Assembly (NCBI GenBank): GCA_943913655.1
Contig: CALTZA010000003.1
Span: 62,001-126,000, forward strand
DNA: 64,000 nucleotides
Direction of reading: 5' to 3'
Origin: an uncultured Francisella sp.
Lineage (GTDB): Bacteria > Pseudomonadota > Gammaproteobacteria > Burkholderiales > Neisseriaceae
The notes beneath the pieces are model-generated. The model had not been told where the DNA came from and searched no databases. It was given only the letters and a program-made list of their open reading frames with translations. Below are positions 8,547 to 17,765 of this stretch, in pieces (positions within the stretch are counted from its first letter, which is position 1; each line of letters starts with the position of its first letter). A program made the position numbers and the translations under genes.

Positions 8547-9752
8547 TTAAGGAAATAGTATAGAAGATATCTGTTGATCAACTTCAGAATAATCGATCTG
8601 ATCTAGACTCTCATCACTGCGAGTTTTCTTGTCTGCCTCCGATACAACAGCTGTCTTCTGTTGACTAACTTTTTTGCTGTCAAGGTGTATCTTAACTTTC
8701 ATTGATAAGCCAATGCGTAAAGGATGTTTTTTTAGCTCTTCTTTATCCAAGGCAATGCGTACCGGCACGCGCTGAACCACCTTGATCCAATTCCCACTAG
8801 CATTTTGCGGTGGTAGTAGAGAAAAAGCACTGCCTGTACCAGCAGAAAGTCCTTCTACCACGCCATGATAAACCACAGAGGAACCATATAAATCTGATAC
8901 TAATTCCGCCAGCTGGCCCTTTTTCACCTGTCCAAGCTGGCTTTCCTTAAAATTCGCATCGACCCACATTTTATCCTGTGCAATAATTGATAATACTGGT
9001 TGTCCAGCTGCAACTTTTTGCCCAATATGAACATTTTTTTTCGCCACTTGGCCACTGACTGGAGCTTTTAGCTCTGTACGATGTAAGTTAAGCCATGTTG
9101 ATCTAACATCAGCAATGGCCGCTTGAATACCTGGCTGATTCTTTAATTGCAAACTGGGGTTAGAATCATTAACCGCCTTGCCATATGCCTCTTGAGCAGC
9201 TGCCAAATCAGCTTTAGCTTGCATCATGAGTGCTCGCACATGTGCTAACTCTTCTTGAGAAACGGCACCGGACTGCAATAAACCTGCACGGCGGTGATAA
9301 TCTTGGGTGGCCCTATTCAAGGCGGCCTTCTTTAACCTAACCAAAGCACTTGCACTGCCAATTCCATGTTTTAGATCACGAAATTGACTTACTTCAAACT
9401 GTAACTTACTTAAGGCCTTTTGATAAGCCAATTCATAGTCAGCTTTATCAAAAGTAACTAAGGTCTCTCCTTTTTTTATATGGTCAGTATCTTCCACTTT
9501 CACCGTGCTCACTTGACCATTAATTTGCGCATTGATCTGAACCACATTACCGTTGACATAAGCATCATCAGTTTCTACTTCATAACGCCAAACAAACAGG
9601 TATAACAAAAATACAACTAGTGCTATGCCTATCAGAATCAGTGTGAGTAAAATTAAATTTCGCTTTCTTCTGTTAAACCTTTTATTTTTGACCGCAGCAA
9701 TTGATCCATTATCTGCTGAATGCATTGGCATTTTATCATCTCGCTGATTCAT
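8547..9752 (-). CDS. emrA: EmrA-like membrane fusion protein (HlyD family)
   Basis: 401 residues. A basic cytoplasmic N-terminus is followed by one membrane helix (about 33-52). Then come the biotinyl/lipoyl-like half motif (ETDDAYVNGNVVQINAQING), a long coiled-coil hairpin (about 95-200) and the beta-barrel domain with VDANFKESQLGQVKKGQ. It bridges EmrB and an outer-membrane channel. The C-terminal about 40 residues (Ser/Lys/Asp-rich) go beyond the usual EmrA end. It is the first gene of the emrAB pair. Confidence 0.93.
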   Translation of the reverse strand: MNQRDDKMPMHSADNGSIAAVKNKRFNRRKRNLILLTLILIGIALVVFLLYLFVWRYEVETDDAYVNGNVVQINAQINGQVSTVKVEDTDHIKKGETLVTFDKADYELAYQKALSKLQFEVSQFRDLKHGIGSASALVRLKKAALNRATQDYHRRAGLLQSGAVSQEELAHVRALMMQAKADLAAAQEAYGKAVNDSNPSLQLKNQPGIQAAIADVRSTWLNLHRTELKAPVSGQVAKKNVHIGQKVAAGQPVLSIIAQDKMWVDANFKESQLGQVKKGQLAELVSDLYGSSVVYHGVVEGLSAGTGSAFSLLPPQNASGNWIKVVQRVPVRIALDKEELKKHPLRIGLSMKVKIHLDSKKVSQQKTAVVSEADKKTRSDESLDQIDYSEVDQQISSILFP

Positions 9753-10240
9753 AGCTCATCCTTAAGTATTTTTACAAAAATTAAGTAGTGCTTCTTTTTA
9801 GAAAGTTTTCGATTTGAAGCCAGATTTACTTTCCCCCGGCTACAATATATTAGTTTTTGCTCTTATCAAACCATCAGTCAAGATCACTATCATGCCTTAT
9901 TGCGATTAAAAACACAGCTGGCTTGGTTTGAGGAAATATGATCCTTAGATTATACCATTTATGCTAAGTTAAATTGATACAAAACCGCCATACTATATTG
10001 AGGACAGCGCCCCAGTTTCTAGTCGCTAGAACTCTAGCCGTCACAACAAATGAGTAATGTTTAAGTTTAATAGGCTGCTTGAGATACTAAAAACAACATG
10101 ATGCTAAGTAACATGCGTAATCAATAAATCCTAGTCTAATGCTTGATGTAAAACCTGGCGACTATGTGTTAGACTACACCAAAAAGCCTTGCCTTAGCAA
10201 GTCCTTATGAAATTCAACAAAATGCCTTTAGCATACAAAA
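9753..10240. other. Divergent emrA-rsmA intergenic region
   Basis: 488 bp without a credible reading frame. A short inverted repeat, TTCTAG-TCG-CTAGAA, lies at 10017-10031 and could be a regulator site, but nothing supports a particular one. TTGAC- and TATATT-like words occur between 9870 and 10000 without convincing spacing, so promoters are not assigned. No RNA gene is recognised. Confidence 0.35.
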
Positions 10241-11038
10241 ATGAAACAAACATTAATCATGACTCATCACGCAAAAAAAAGATTTAGTCAAAATTTCCTC
10301 AAAAACGATTTTTTAATCAAAAATATTGTCAACTTTATTCATCCTAGTCCTAAAGAAACTTTAATTGAAATTGGCCCTGGCCTGGGCGCGCTCACTGCTT
10401 TACTGAGCCAGAAAGTTAACCAACTCCACGTGATTGAGATTGACGAAATTCTAGTTAAGCTATTGCAACAGAACTCTTATGTCAAACATCTAATAATTCA
10501 TCATCAAGACGTACTCGATTTCGATTTTCATTCCTTGACATCGCCTCAAAAAATTGTTGGAAACTTACCTTATCACATATCCACCCCTCTTTTATTCAAA
10601 CTGCTCAGTAATAAGCATCGAATCAGTGGCATGTATTTTATGTTACAAAAAGAATTGGCTGAACGTTTATTTGCTGCCAACGGATCATCTCGTTATGGAC
10701 AGCTTAGCGTACTTTTGCAATATCATTTTGCAATAGAACCACTGTTGGAAATTCCTCCTGAGGCTTTCTCACCGCGCCCCAAAGTTGATTCTTTATTTAT
10801 TCGCCTACTACCTATTACTCCTCAAATTTCAGTACACAATTGGTCTTTTTTCGTAAGTCTAGTCAAGGAGGCCTTCCATATGCGACGCAAAACCCTATTA
10901 AATAATCTAAAGTCACAGCTAAATAAGAACGATTTAATTAGCCTTGATATTGATGCTTCTTCTCGGCCGCAAGAAATTAGTGTGCATCAATATGTCGAGT
11001 TGAGTAACTTTTTGGTACATCGTCAGCTGAAAAAATGA
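10241..11038 (+). CDS. rsmA: 16S rRNA dimethyladenosine transferase
   Basis: 265 residues from the first ATG; an in-frame ATG six codons later (MTHHAKKRFSQNFL) matches family starts better, and neither has a good ribosome binding site. RsmA (KsgA) dimethylates two adjacent adenines in the 3' hairpin of 16S rRNA during 30S maturation. Visible are the RFSQNFL opening, the SAM-binding motif EIGPGLGALT (43-52), NLPYHIS (108-114) and the C-terminal PEAFSPRPKVDS region. Its usual neighbours pdxA and apaH are absent; xerD follows 47 bp downstream. Confidence 0.95.
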   Translation: MKQTLIMTHHAKKRFSQNFLKNDFLIKNIVNFIHPSPKETLIEIGPGLGALTALLSQKVNQLHVIEIDEILVKLLQQNSYVKHLIIHHQDVLDFDFHSLTSPQKIVGNLPYHISTPLLFKLLSNKHRISGMYFMLQKELAERLFAANGSSRYGQLSVLLQYHFAIEPLLEIPPEAFSPRPKVDSLFIRLLPITPQISVHNWSFFVSLVKEAFHMRRKTLLNNLKSQLNKNDLISLDIDASSRPQEISVHQYVELSNFLVHRQLKK

Positions 11039-11085
11039 GATGAAGGTTATTCGATTTATCCACCAGTCAAAAAACGTGACACATT

Positions 11086-11994
11086 ATGAAAGATGAAGAA
11101 ATTATCAATCGCTTTATTGATCATTTATGGTTAACAGAGCATCTATCAGCAAATACGCAGTGGGCTTATCGCCGAGATCTTAATAAATTAATGGCTCGTT
11201 TACATAGTATCGATCATCAATGCCTATGCACTGTAGATCAATATAACTTGATGCAAGCCCTTTTCGATAATAGCGAAAAAAGAAGCTCTCAGGCGCGAGC
11301 TTTATCTGCTACCAAAAGATTATTTGCTTACTTATTGGAACAAGGTATCCGACAAGACAATCCTACTTTGACACTAAAATTTCCCCGCAAAGAACGAACT
11401 ATTCCCCCTAACATTTCAGAAAATTTTGTTGGACAAATGTTAGAAATACCAGATGTTTCCACCTCGTTGGGCCTACGCGATAAAGCTTTTTTAGAATTTT
11501 TATATGCTACTGGAATGCGTGTCTCAGAAGCGGTTTCTGTTCAGCTTAGCGATATCGATTTCCAACGTGCTCTGGTTGTAACTATTGGTAAGGGTAATAA
11601 AGAACGTTTACTACCCTTTGGGGAAGTTGCCTGCCATTATCTTGAACGCTATATTGAATATGCAAGACCGCGTCTGCTCAATCGAAAACAGTCAAATCAT
11701 CTATTTATTAGCCAAAAAAAAACACGCTTATCACGTCAGCTTGCCTGGATGATTGTCAAAAAATATGTTGCTGCTGCTGGCGTCAGTGACATTAGCCCAC
11801 ATAGTTTACGCCACGCTTTTGCCACACATATTTTAAATCATGGTGCTGATTTACGCGTGGTTCAAGCACTTTTAGGGCACGCCAATATTAACACTACTCA
11901 GATCTACACCCATGTGGCTAACAAACAACTTAAGCAGTTAATTAACACTTATCATCCACGAAGTTACGCTTCAGCTAAGTTTAATAAGAAGTAG
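11086..11994 (+). CDS. xerD: Tyrosine recombinase XerD
   Basis: 302 residues, the length of XerC/XerD. The N-terminal SAM-like DNA-binding domain (about 5-100) and the catalytic domain are intact. Active-site residues are R145 (ATGMRVSEAV), K169 in the beta-hairpin, H239 and R242 (HSLRHAFATH), H265 (LLGHANI) and nucleophile Y274 (TTQIYTHV). The C-terminal end resembles XerD more than XerC. XerCD resolves chromosome dimers at dif. There is no mobile-element context. It converges on tcdA with a 14-bp overlap of the 3' ends. Confidence 0.9.
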   Translation: MKDEEIINRFIDHLWLTEHLSANTQWAYRRDLNKLMARLHSIDHQCLCTVDQYNLMQALFDNSEKRSSQARALSATKRLFAYLLEQGIRQDNPTLTLKFPRKERTIPPNISENFVGQMLEIPDVSTSLGLRDKAFLEFLYATGMRVSEAVSVQLSDIDFQRALVVTIGKGNKERLLPFGEVACHYLERYIEYARPRLLNRKQSNHLFISQKKTRLSRQLAWMIVKKYVAAAGVSDISPHSLRHAFATHILNHGADLRVVQALLGHANINTTQIYTHVANKQLKQLINTYHPRSYASAKFNKK

Positions 11995-12736
11995 ATCCTG
12001 ATGTTATCATAGCTAATGCCACTTCCACTAACTGCATAGCAAAAGCTGCCGTGACTACCATACTTGAGCCATAACCGTCACAAGATAAACCTGTCTTTAT
12101 TTTATCTGGATGCTCACCCAAAGGTAGCTGGATGTTTTCCTTTGAACAAACACAGGAAATACCCATTGCTCCTGTTAGAGGAAAAGCAAATTTTTTGCGT
12201 AGTTGGTAACGTAATTTCGCTAAGATACGATCATGAGTCACTTCTGATAAATCTAACACTTCCACTTGCCTAGCTGAAATCTTTCCCCCTGCAGCACCGC
12301 ACACCACAAAAGGCTGGCCCTTTTGGCAAAAATAATGACACAATATTACCTTTATTTTCAGCTGATCTATCGCATCAATCACACAACTAAAAGCAGGAGC
12401 AAATAAAGTTTGATAATTACGTTCATCGACAAAATCTTCAATCAAACACAGTTTGACTGCAGGATTAATGTCCTGCAAACGTTTTGCTAACACCTCCACT
12501 TTGGCTTGACCTAAAGTCGAATCAAGAGCACCCAATTGTCGATTAATATTAGATTCTGCAACGTGATCCAGATCAATTAAAGTAAGATGACCCACACCAC
12601 TTCTAACTAAGGCTTCAGTCACCCAACTACCTACTCCTCCTAAACCGATCACACACACATGGGAATTTGCAAACTTTTGGTAAATTTCTTCACCATATAG
12701 CCGAACAATACCTATGAATCGTCTTGGGATATTCAT
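11981..12736 (-). CDS. tcdA: tRNA threonylcarbamoyladenosine dehydratase
   Basis: 251 residues from the ATG at 12736, preceded by AAGGA. The frame stays open 40 codons upstream, but that part covers the usp promoter and lacks family similarity. TcdA (CsdL) is an E1-like enzyme that cyclises t6A37 in tRNA to ct6A. The ATP-binding GLGGVGSW motif (about 31-38) and the following LIDLDHV (acidic ribose-binding residue) and SNINRQ are visible. It runs divergently from usp and convergently with xerD. Confidence 0.93.
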   Translation of the reverse strand: MNIPRRFIGIVRLYGEEIYQKFANSHVCVIGLGGVGSWVTEALVRSGVGHLTLIDLDHVAESNINRQLGALDSTLGQAKVEVLAKRLQDINPAVKLCLIEDFVDERNYQTLFAPAFSCVIDAIDQLKIKVILCHYFCQKGQPFVVCGAAGGKISARQVEVLDLSEVTHDRILAKLRYQLRKKFAFPLTGAMGISCVCSKENIQLPLGEHPDKIKTGLSCDGYGSSMVVTAAFAMQLVEVALAMITSGSTSY

Positions 12737-12761
12737 CTTAAAATCCTTACATACACAGCTC

Positions 12762-12790
12762 TTGGTAAACAGTCTTGGTAGTATTATACT
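12762..12790 (+). promoter_or_regulatory. Promoter of the universal stress protein gene
   Basis: TTGGTA (12762-12767) and TATACT (12785-12790) with 17-bp spacing on the plus strand, about 65 bp before the usp start. The divergent tcdA start lies 26 bp away, so the two promoters must be very close. Confidence 0.6.
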
Positions 12791-12857
12791 GACATAGGCG
12801 CTAGGATAAATTTTAACACAAGCGTTCATCTGACTTAATCGATATAAGGATATCATA

Positions 12858-13343
12858 ATGATTTACAATCACATTGCTGTTGCAGTAGACGAAAGTAACA
12901 CCTCTTTATTGGCCTTAAAACATGCTGCATCGTTATCTAAAGTGACTGGAGCAAAGCTTTCAATTATTACGGTTATTAATCCTACCGAATTTATGGCTCT
13001 CACCCCTGAAACGATGCAACAAGGAAATTACCAAGAAGCTGCTAATACTTTGGGCAGAAAAATATTAGAAAACGCCAAAGCTGTGGCTCAAGAAACCAGC
13101 ACTGAGAATATCTCTTTGGAGCTAATTATCTCAACTCAAGGCCCTAAAGATATGGCTGAAAAATTGGTAAAAAAAGCTGAAAGCTCTGGTGCTGATTTGA
13201 TTGTACTAGGTACTCACGGTCGAAGTGGTTTAATGCATTTATTAATGGGAAGTTTTGCAGAAACCGTAATGCGTAAATCCACCTTACCTTTATTGATTAT
13301 CCGCTCTCGCAAAGACAACAAAACAAATCAAGAAAAAAAATAG
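12858..13343 (+). CDS. Universal stress protein, UspA family
   Basis: 161 residues. It begins MIYNHIAVAVDESNTS, the standard Usp opening with the conserved Asp that contacts ATP. The ATP-binding pattern G-x2-G-x9-G-S is present in GTHGRSGLMHLLMGS (about 117-131), which suggests a nucleotide-binding rather than UspA-like form. Such soluble proteins accumulate under stress; the target is unknown. AAGGA precedes the start and a sigma-70-type promoter lies at 12762-12790. The last 12 residues are charged (KDNKTNQEKK). Confidence 0.92.
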   Translation: MIYNHIAVAVDESNTSLLALKHAASLSKVTGAKLSIITVINPTEFMALTPETMQQGNYQEAANTLGRKILENAKAVAQETSTENISLELIISTQGPKDMAEKLVKKAESSGADLIVLGTHGRSGLMHLLMGSFAETVMRKSTLPLLIIRSRKDNKTNQEKK

Positions 13344-13390
13344 AAAATTTAAAAAAAGTTTTTTATTTCAATAAGCATGACTATTTAGGC

Positions 13391-14440
13391 TCAAGCGCTT
13401 GATACATCTAATACTAACTTATTGATTGTCTGGTAATAAATATTACGTACCTTGATCCATTGCTTAAGCAAAGCAATACTTTGTTGCGGGGCTGTGCTTA
13501 AGGCAGTAATTAAAGTTGCGTAACAAAACGCAAAGCTTAATCGATCTGTGTTAAGCACGCCGCATCCTGCTATATCTTGATTCGCACGATAGATCTTTTT
13601 AACCCTTGCATCCAGGGTCTGGCTGACATTTAATACTGGTTTATTTTGCTGTAAAAAAAAGGATAGAGCTTTTTTAACTGTCAAAGAGAGAGGAAAGTTG
13701 CCATCACCCATGCTCTGTATGATTATCCCATCCCAAGCAATATTTGCCATAAGTAAATCAGCCAAATCATCCCCTCCTCCTGGGACCAAAAAGAAATTAA
13801 GCACCCGTACACTAGTGTTGAACCTAAATTTTTCTGACACTGTTTCCTGCCGATTAGAAAGTAAATTAGGCAATTTAATATAATTCCAACATTCACTTCT
13901 AGCATTGTATCGACCTAGATCAATACAATGAGGAGTCATAAAAGCATCAGGATGTTGACTACTCACCTTAACGCAGTCACTTGCCAAAAGTAAGCGGCCA
14001 TTAAATACCACATATACAGCAGCAGGAAGTGTCTGAGCAGCGATAATGGCACTGAATAAATTAGTAGGAGCATCAGAATGAGAGTCAGCCAATGGCCAAT
14101 TACTTCCTGTTACAATGATCGGTGCTGGCGGATTACTAAAAAGCAGAGATAACATAGCAGCGGTATATGCCAAAGTATCAGTACCATGTAACAACACCAC
14201 CCCTGTGTTGCTTTCAAGATGGGCATAAATTAAATCTAGATAATTATTCCAATGGCTAAAACTCAATGCGCTAGAATCAATTAGCTGCGCTGCTGATTCA
14301 AGTGTGATTTGATGATGCCAATTTTGCAATTTTAAATATTGCGCGATGCTGTCTGCAGCAGGTGTGAGCCCTTGCTGACTATTGCGCATACCAATAGTAC
14401 CGCCAGTATAAATCAAGTGGCAGTCGCGTTTCTTTTGCAT
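13391..14440 (-). CDS. ansA: L-asparaginase, type I (cytoplasmic)
   Basis: 349 residues with no signal peptide, as in cytoplasmic type I enzymes. Both catalytic threonine regions are intact: YTGGTIGM (11-18) and LLHGTDTLAYTA (84-95), plus the downstream GSNWPL. The reaction is hydrolysis of asparagine to aspartate and ammonia. The C-terminal part (SMGDGNFP) is typical of the family. It is divergent from the LytTR regulator with 50 bp between starts. Confidence 0.9.
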   Translation of the reverse strand: MQKKRDCHLIYTGGTIGMRNSQQGLTPAADSIAQYLKLQNWHHQITLESAAQLIDSSALSFSHWNNYLDLIYAHLESNTGVVLLHGTDTLAYTAAMLSLLFSNPPAPIIVTGSNWPLADSHSDAPTNLFSAIIAAQTLPAAVYVVFNGRLLLASDCVKVSSQHPDAFMTPHCIDLGRYNARSECWNYIKLPNLLSNRQETVSEKFRFNTSVRVLNFFLVPGGGDDLADLLMANIAWDGIIIQSMGDGNFPLSLTVKKALSFFLQQNKPVLNVSQTLDARVKKIYRANQDIAGCGVLNTDRLSFAFCYATLITALSTAPQQSIALLKQWIKVRNIYYQTINKLVLDVSSA

Positions 14441-14456
14441 AGAAAGGCTTTCCGTT

Positions 14457-14462
14457 TATAAT
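14457..14462 (+). promoter_or_regulatory. -10 box of the LytTR-obgE unit
   Basis: A perfect TATAAT lies 28 bp before the chosen LytTR start. The -35 region is weak (TTTGCA, 17 bp upstream). The box covers an in-frame ATG at 14461, which argues against that ATG as the start. Confidence 0.5.
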
Positions 14463-14490
14463 GAGTCTTCAGCACAGGACAAAGAAACTT

Positions 14491-15219
14491 ATGCTAAGTG
14501 CAGTCATTTTAGAAGACGAGATTCTAGCACAAGAACGCTTAAAGCTGCTTCTTAAAGAAAACAATGTGACAGTGCTAGAGATATTTACCGATGCAAAAGC
14601 TGCCCTAAACTGGTTTGAAAACCATAGCGCCGATGTCACTTTTGTTGATATTGAATTACCTGAAATCAGTGGCGTGGAGTTTGTAGAGCAATTAAAAAAG
14701 ATCTCCTCTAATTTTGGGTCTATTATTTTCTGCACTGCTTTTGACCGATATGCCGTTGACGCCTTTCAACTGAGAATCACCGACTACCTTATGAAACCAG
14801 TGCGTGCTAGCCGGCTAAAAGAAGCTTTAATGCGAGTACCTGGTTATAGCCAAAATACAGAAAGTGGTTTCCATTTTTTTAAAATCCACAGTAAAGGCAA
14901 ACAGATTAAATTACCTTGGCAAAAGGTAGCATATTTACAAGCAGAAGACAAATCAGTGTTTTTATACATCAACGAGCAAGAATATTATGAACTACATCAA
15001 ACTTTGAATTACTGGGAAAATAAATTGCGCGACAAAGTGATTCGCATTCATCGCAATACATTGGTATTTAAATCTTTCATTGAATTCCTTGTTGAACAAA
15101 AAACAGAAAACGGTTTAAAGTGGCATGCTAAAATCAGAAACTTCACCACACCATTACCGATTAGTAGACGCCAATTAAAACATGTACAAGCGCAGTTTTA
15201 TGAGGAAGAATTATTATGA
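14491..15219 (+). CDS. LytTR-family response regulator (orphan)
   Basis: 242 residues from the ATG at 14491, preceded by AGGA; the earlier ATG at 14461 overlaps the -10 box. The receiver domain (1-115) has the acidic pocket E8/D9, phospho-acceptor D53 (FVDIELP), T82 and K102. A LytTR DNA-binding domain follows (about 128-225, FFKIHSKGKQI, KVAYLQAED, RIHRNTLV). Both are canonical, so it should be a phosphorylation-controlled transcription factor of the AlgR/LytR type. No histidine kinase is adjacent. Its stop overlaps the obgE start (ATGA), implying translational coupling. Confidence 0.9.
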   Translation: MLSAVILEDEILAQERLKLLLKENNVTVLEIFTDAKAALNWFENHSADVTFVDIELPEISGVEFVEQLKKISSNFGSIIFCTAFDRYAVDAFQLRITDYLMKPVRASRLKEALMRVPGYSQNTESGFHFFKIHSKGKQIKLPWQKVAYLQAEDKSVFLYINEQEYYELHQTLNYWENKLRDKVIRIHRNTLVFKSFIEFLVEQKTENGLKWHAKIRNFTTPLPISRRQLKHVQAQFYEEELL

Positions 15220-16298
15220 AATATATCGATGAAGCGGTGATTGAGGTGATGGCAGGCAATGGAGGCAATGGTGTTGTCAGCTTTCGACGCGAAAAATTCG
15301 TGCCGAAAGGCGGGCCCAATGGTGGAGATGGTGGACATGGTGGCAGTATCTTTGCAATAGCTGACCATAATATTAATACTTTGCTGGAATACCGTTTCAA
15401 GCGCCTATTTCGCGCCAAAAATGGAGGAAATGGTCAGGGTTCAGATCGCTATGGACGCAAAGCTGAAGATGTTTATTTAAAAATGCCTGTTGGAACTGTG
15501 ATTCGCGACCAGACAAGTGGACAAATCCTTGCCGATCTAACCAAACCTCAACAACAAGCTTGTCTTGCCAAAGGAGGGCGCGGTGGCCTTGGTAATATTC
15601 ATTTTAAATCTTCTATCAACCGCACGCCACGTCAAGCGACTCCTGGAGAAGAAGGGCAAAAAAGAACACTTTCTTTAGAGTTGAAAGTATTGGCTGATGT
15701 TGGTTTGCTTGGTCTACCTAATGCTGGGAAATCAACCTTAATCAGTGCAGTTTCTAGAGCCCGACCTAAAATTGCTAATTATCCTTTCACCACCCTACAG
15801 CCAAACTTAGGAGTAGTACAGGTGCCTGGATCACATCAACATAACTTTGTGATGGCAGATATCCCAGGATTAATTCAAGGAGCGTCTCAAGGAGCTGGTT
15901 TGGGACAGCAATTTTTAAAACACCTTTCGCGCAATCGTTTGTTGTTACACATCATTGATGTCAGCCCTGCAGATCAATCCGATCCAATTATACAAGCGTT
16001 GTCTATTGTACAAGAACTAAAACAGTTTAGTGAACAGCTTTTTAAGAGGCCGCGCTGGATCGTATTTAATAAGATGGATTTAATTGCTAATGATCAAAAA
16101 CGTACACAGCTCAAACAACAACTTATTTGCTCATTAAAAAGACAACAATTGTTGTCAACAGATACAGCTGTTTTTTGGATCAGCGCTGTTGCACGTCAAG
16201 GGCTTGATACTTTAATCAAAGCTATTGATCATTATTTGCATACGCTGCCTGCAGAAATGGAGCCTGCAAAAATAACAATGACTAATCAAAATCGTTAA
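15216..16298 (+). CDS. obgE: GTPase ObgE/CgtA
   Basis: 360 residues. The glycine-rich Obg fold (1-158, with VPKGGPNGGDGGHGG) precedes the G domain: P-loop GLPNAGKST (166-174), DIPG (215-218), and NKMD. Obg acts in late 50S assembly and binds ppGpp. In most relatives it follows rplU-rpmA; here it is translationally coupled to an orphan LytTR regulator. There is no acidic C-terminal extension beyond a short tail. cysS follows after 33 bp. Confidence 0.97.
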   Translation: MKYIDEAVIEVMAGNGGNGVVSFRREKFVPKGGPNGGDGGHGGSIFAIADHNINTLLEYRFKRLFRAKNGGNGQGSDRYGRKAEDVYLKMPVGTVIRDQTSGQILADLTKPQQQACLAKGGRGGLGNIHFKSSINRTPRQATPGEEGQKRTLSLELKVLADVGLLGLPNAGKSTLISAVSRARPKIANYPFTTLQPNLGVVQVPGSHQHNFVMADIPGLIQGASQGAGLGQQFLKHLSRNRLLLHIIDVSPADQSDPIIQALSIVQELKQFSEQLFKRPRWIVFNKMDLIANDQKRTQLKQQLICSLKRQQLLSTDTAVFWISAVARQGLDTLIKAIDHYLHTLPAEMEPAKITMTNQNR

Positions 16299-16331
16299 AA
16301 ACTTATCTTTCCCATTTGTTTTAAAAAGTAT

Positions 16332-17744
16332 ATGTCGATGTTGCAAATTTATAACACGCTGACTCGCAAAAAAGAGATTTTCCGTCCTCTTGATCCACAA
16401 AAAGTTGGTATTTATGCATGTGGAATGACTGTTTATGACTACTGTCATCTGGGACATGGCAGATTAATGGTAGTATTTGACACCATTGTGAGATGGATAC
16501 GACATCTGGGCTATTCTAACGTAACCTATGTACGTAATATTACCAATATTGACGATAAAATCATTGCGGCAGCCAAACAACAAAACACGACAGCAGAAAA
16601 GATCGCGTGTTTTTTTAGTGAAGCCATGCACCAAGATGAAATCGCTTTGGGTAATTTGCTGCCTGATAAAGAGCCACATGTTACTGATTTCATTCCTCAG
16701 ATCATTGCTATGATCACTCAGTTAATCAAAAATAAAAAAGCCTATGTTGCAGAAAATAAAGATGTATATTACGCAGTTAAAGAGTTCTTGCCTTATGGTC
16801 AATTATCTGGAAAAAATCTCTCTGATCTGCGCGCAGGGGAACGTGTGGAAGTTAATGATGCAAAAAAAGACCCTTTAGATTTTGTATTATGGAAAACTGC
16901 CAAATTAGGAGAACCTTGCTGGGATAGCCCCTGGGGTAAAGGTCGCCCAGGTTGGCATATTGAGTGTTCTACCATGAGCCAAGCTTTGTTAGGAGAAAAC
17001 TTTGATATTCATGGCGGTGGTGCTGATCTACAGTTTCCACATCACGAAAACGAATTAGCACAAAGTTGTGGTGTGGCTCATCAGTTTGCTTTGCAAAGCA
17101 TGTCACCTAAACTTGTCCAAAGCCATGTGCGTTATTGGATGCATAATGGTTTTATCCGTATCGATGACGAAAAAATGTCCAAATCATTGGGCAATTTTTT
17201 TACTTTGCGCGAACTGTTGCAAAAATACCCCGGAGAAGTGATCCGCTTTTTCTTGTTAAAAACACATTATCGTAGCCCGCTTAATTACACTGAGCAACAT
17301 TTAAACGAGGCGAAAAATGCCCTTACCCGTCTTTACACCGTATTAAAAAACACTCCACCTATGGGCACAATACATACGGTGAAAGAGCACGATTCATCCT
17401 ATAGTAGTCGCTTTTACTATGCTATGAATGATGATTTTAATACTACAGAAGCTATTGCTGTATTATTCGAAATGGCAACCAAAATTAATAAACAACACAA
17501 TGCACAATTAGCAGGAGAGCTTAAAGCACTGGCTAATCTTTTGGGTTTTCTGCAAGATGAAAGTTTTTTACTTGGAGGAGATGAATCTGATACCGCTTGG
17601 ATTGATGTCTTAATTGCACAACGAGCTCAAGCAAGACAATTGAAAAACTGGACAAAATCAGACGAAATTAGAGATATCTTGCTTGCCAAAGGCATTGTAC
17701 TTGAAGATGGTCCGCAAGGAACAAGCTGGCGAAAAGAAGCATAA
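16332..17744 (+). CDS. cysS: Cysteinyl-tRNA synthetase
   Basis: 470 residues, the usual length for this class I synthetase, which charges tRNA-Cys. Visible are the zinc ligand in YACGMTVYDYCHLGHGR (HIGH-like motif, about 27-43), the GWHIECSTMS zinc region, HHENELAQS and DDEKMSKSLGN (KMSKS). The C-terminal anticodon-binding region is complete. It could begin at the first ATG or two codons on. It converges on dnaE with a 21-bp gap. Confidence 0.97.
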   Translation: MSMLQIYNTLTRKKEIFRPLDPQKVGIYACGMTVYDYCHLGHGRLMVVFDTIVRWIRHLGYSNVTYVRNITNIDDKIIAAAKQQNTTAEKIACFFSEAMHQDEIALGNLLPDKEPHVTDFIPQIIAMITQLIKNKKAYVAENKDVYYAVKEFLPYGQLSGKNLSDLRAGERVEVNDAKKDPLDFVLWKTAKLGEPCWDSPWGKGRPGWHIECSTMSQALLGENFDIHGGGADLQFPHHENELAQSCGVAHQFALQSMSPKLVQSHVRYWMHNGFIRIDDEKMSKSLGNFFTLRELLQKYPGEVIRFFLLKTHYRSPLNYTEQHLNEAKNALTRLYTVLKNTPPMGTIHTVKEHDSSYSSRFYYAMNDDFNTTEAIAVLFEMATKINKQHNAQLAGELKALANLLGFLQDESFLLGGDESDTAWIDVLIAQRAQARQLKNWTKSDEIRDILLAKGIVLEDGPQGTSWRKEA

Positions 17745-17765
17745 ATATGTTGCATTTTTTTAAAT

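Noticed and set aside
11086..11994. Tyrosine recombinase as an integrase of a mobile element
   Set aside because: Length, catalytic pattern and C-terminus fit housekeeping XerD, and there is no tRNA target, excisionase or cargo nearby.
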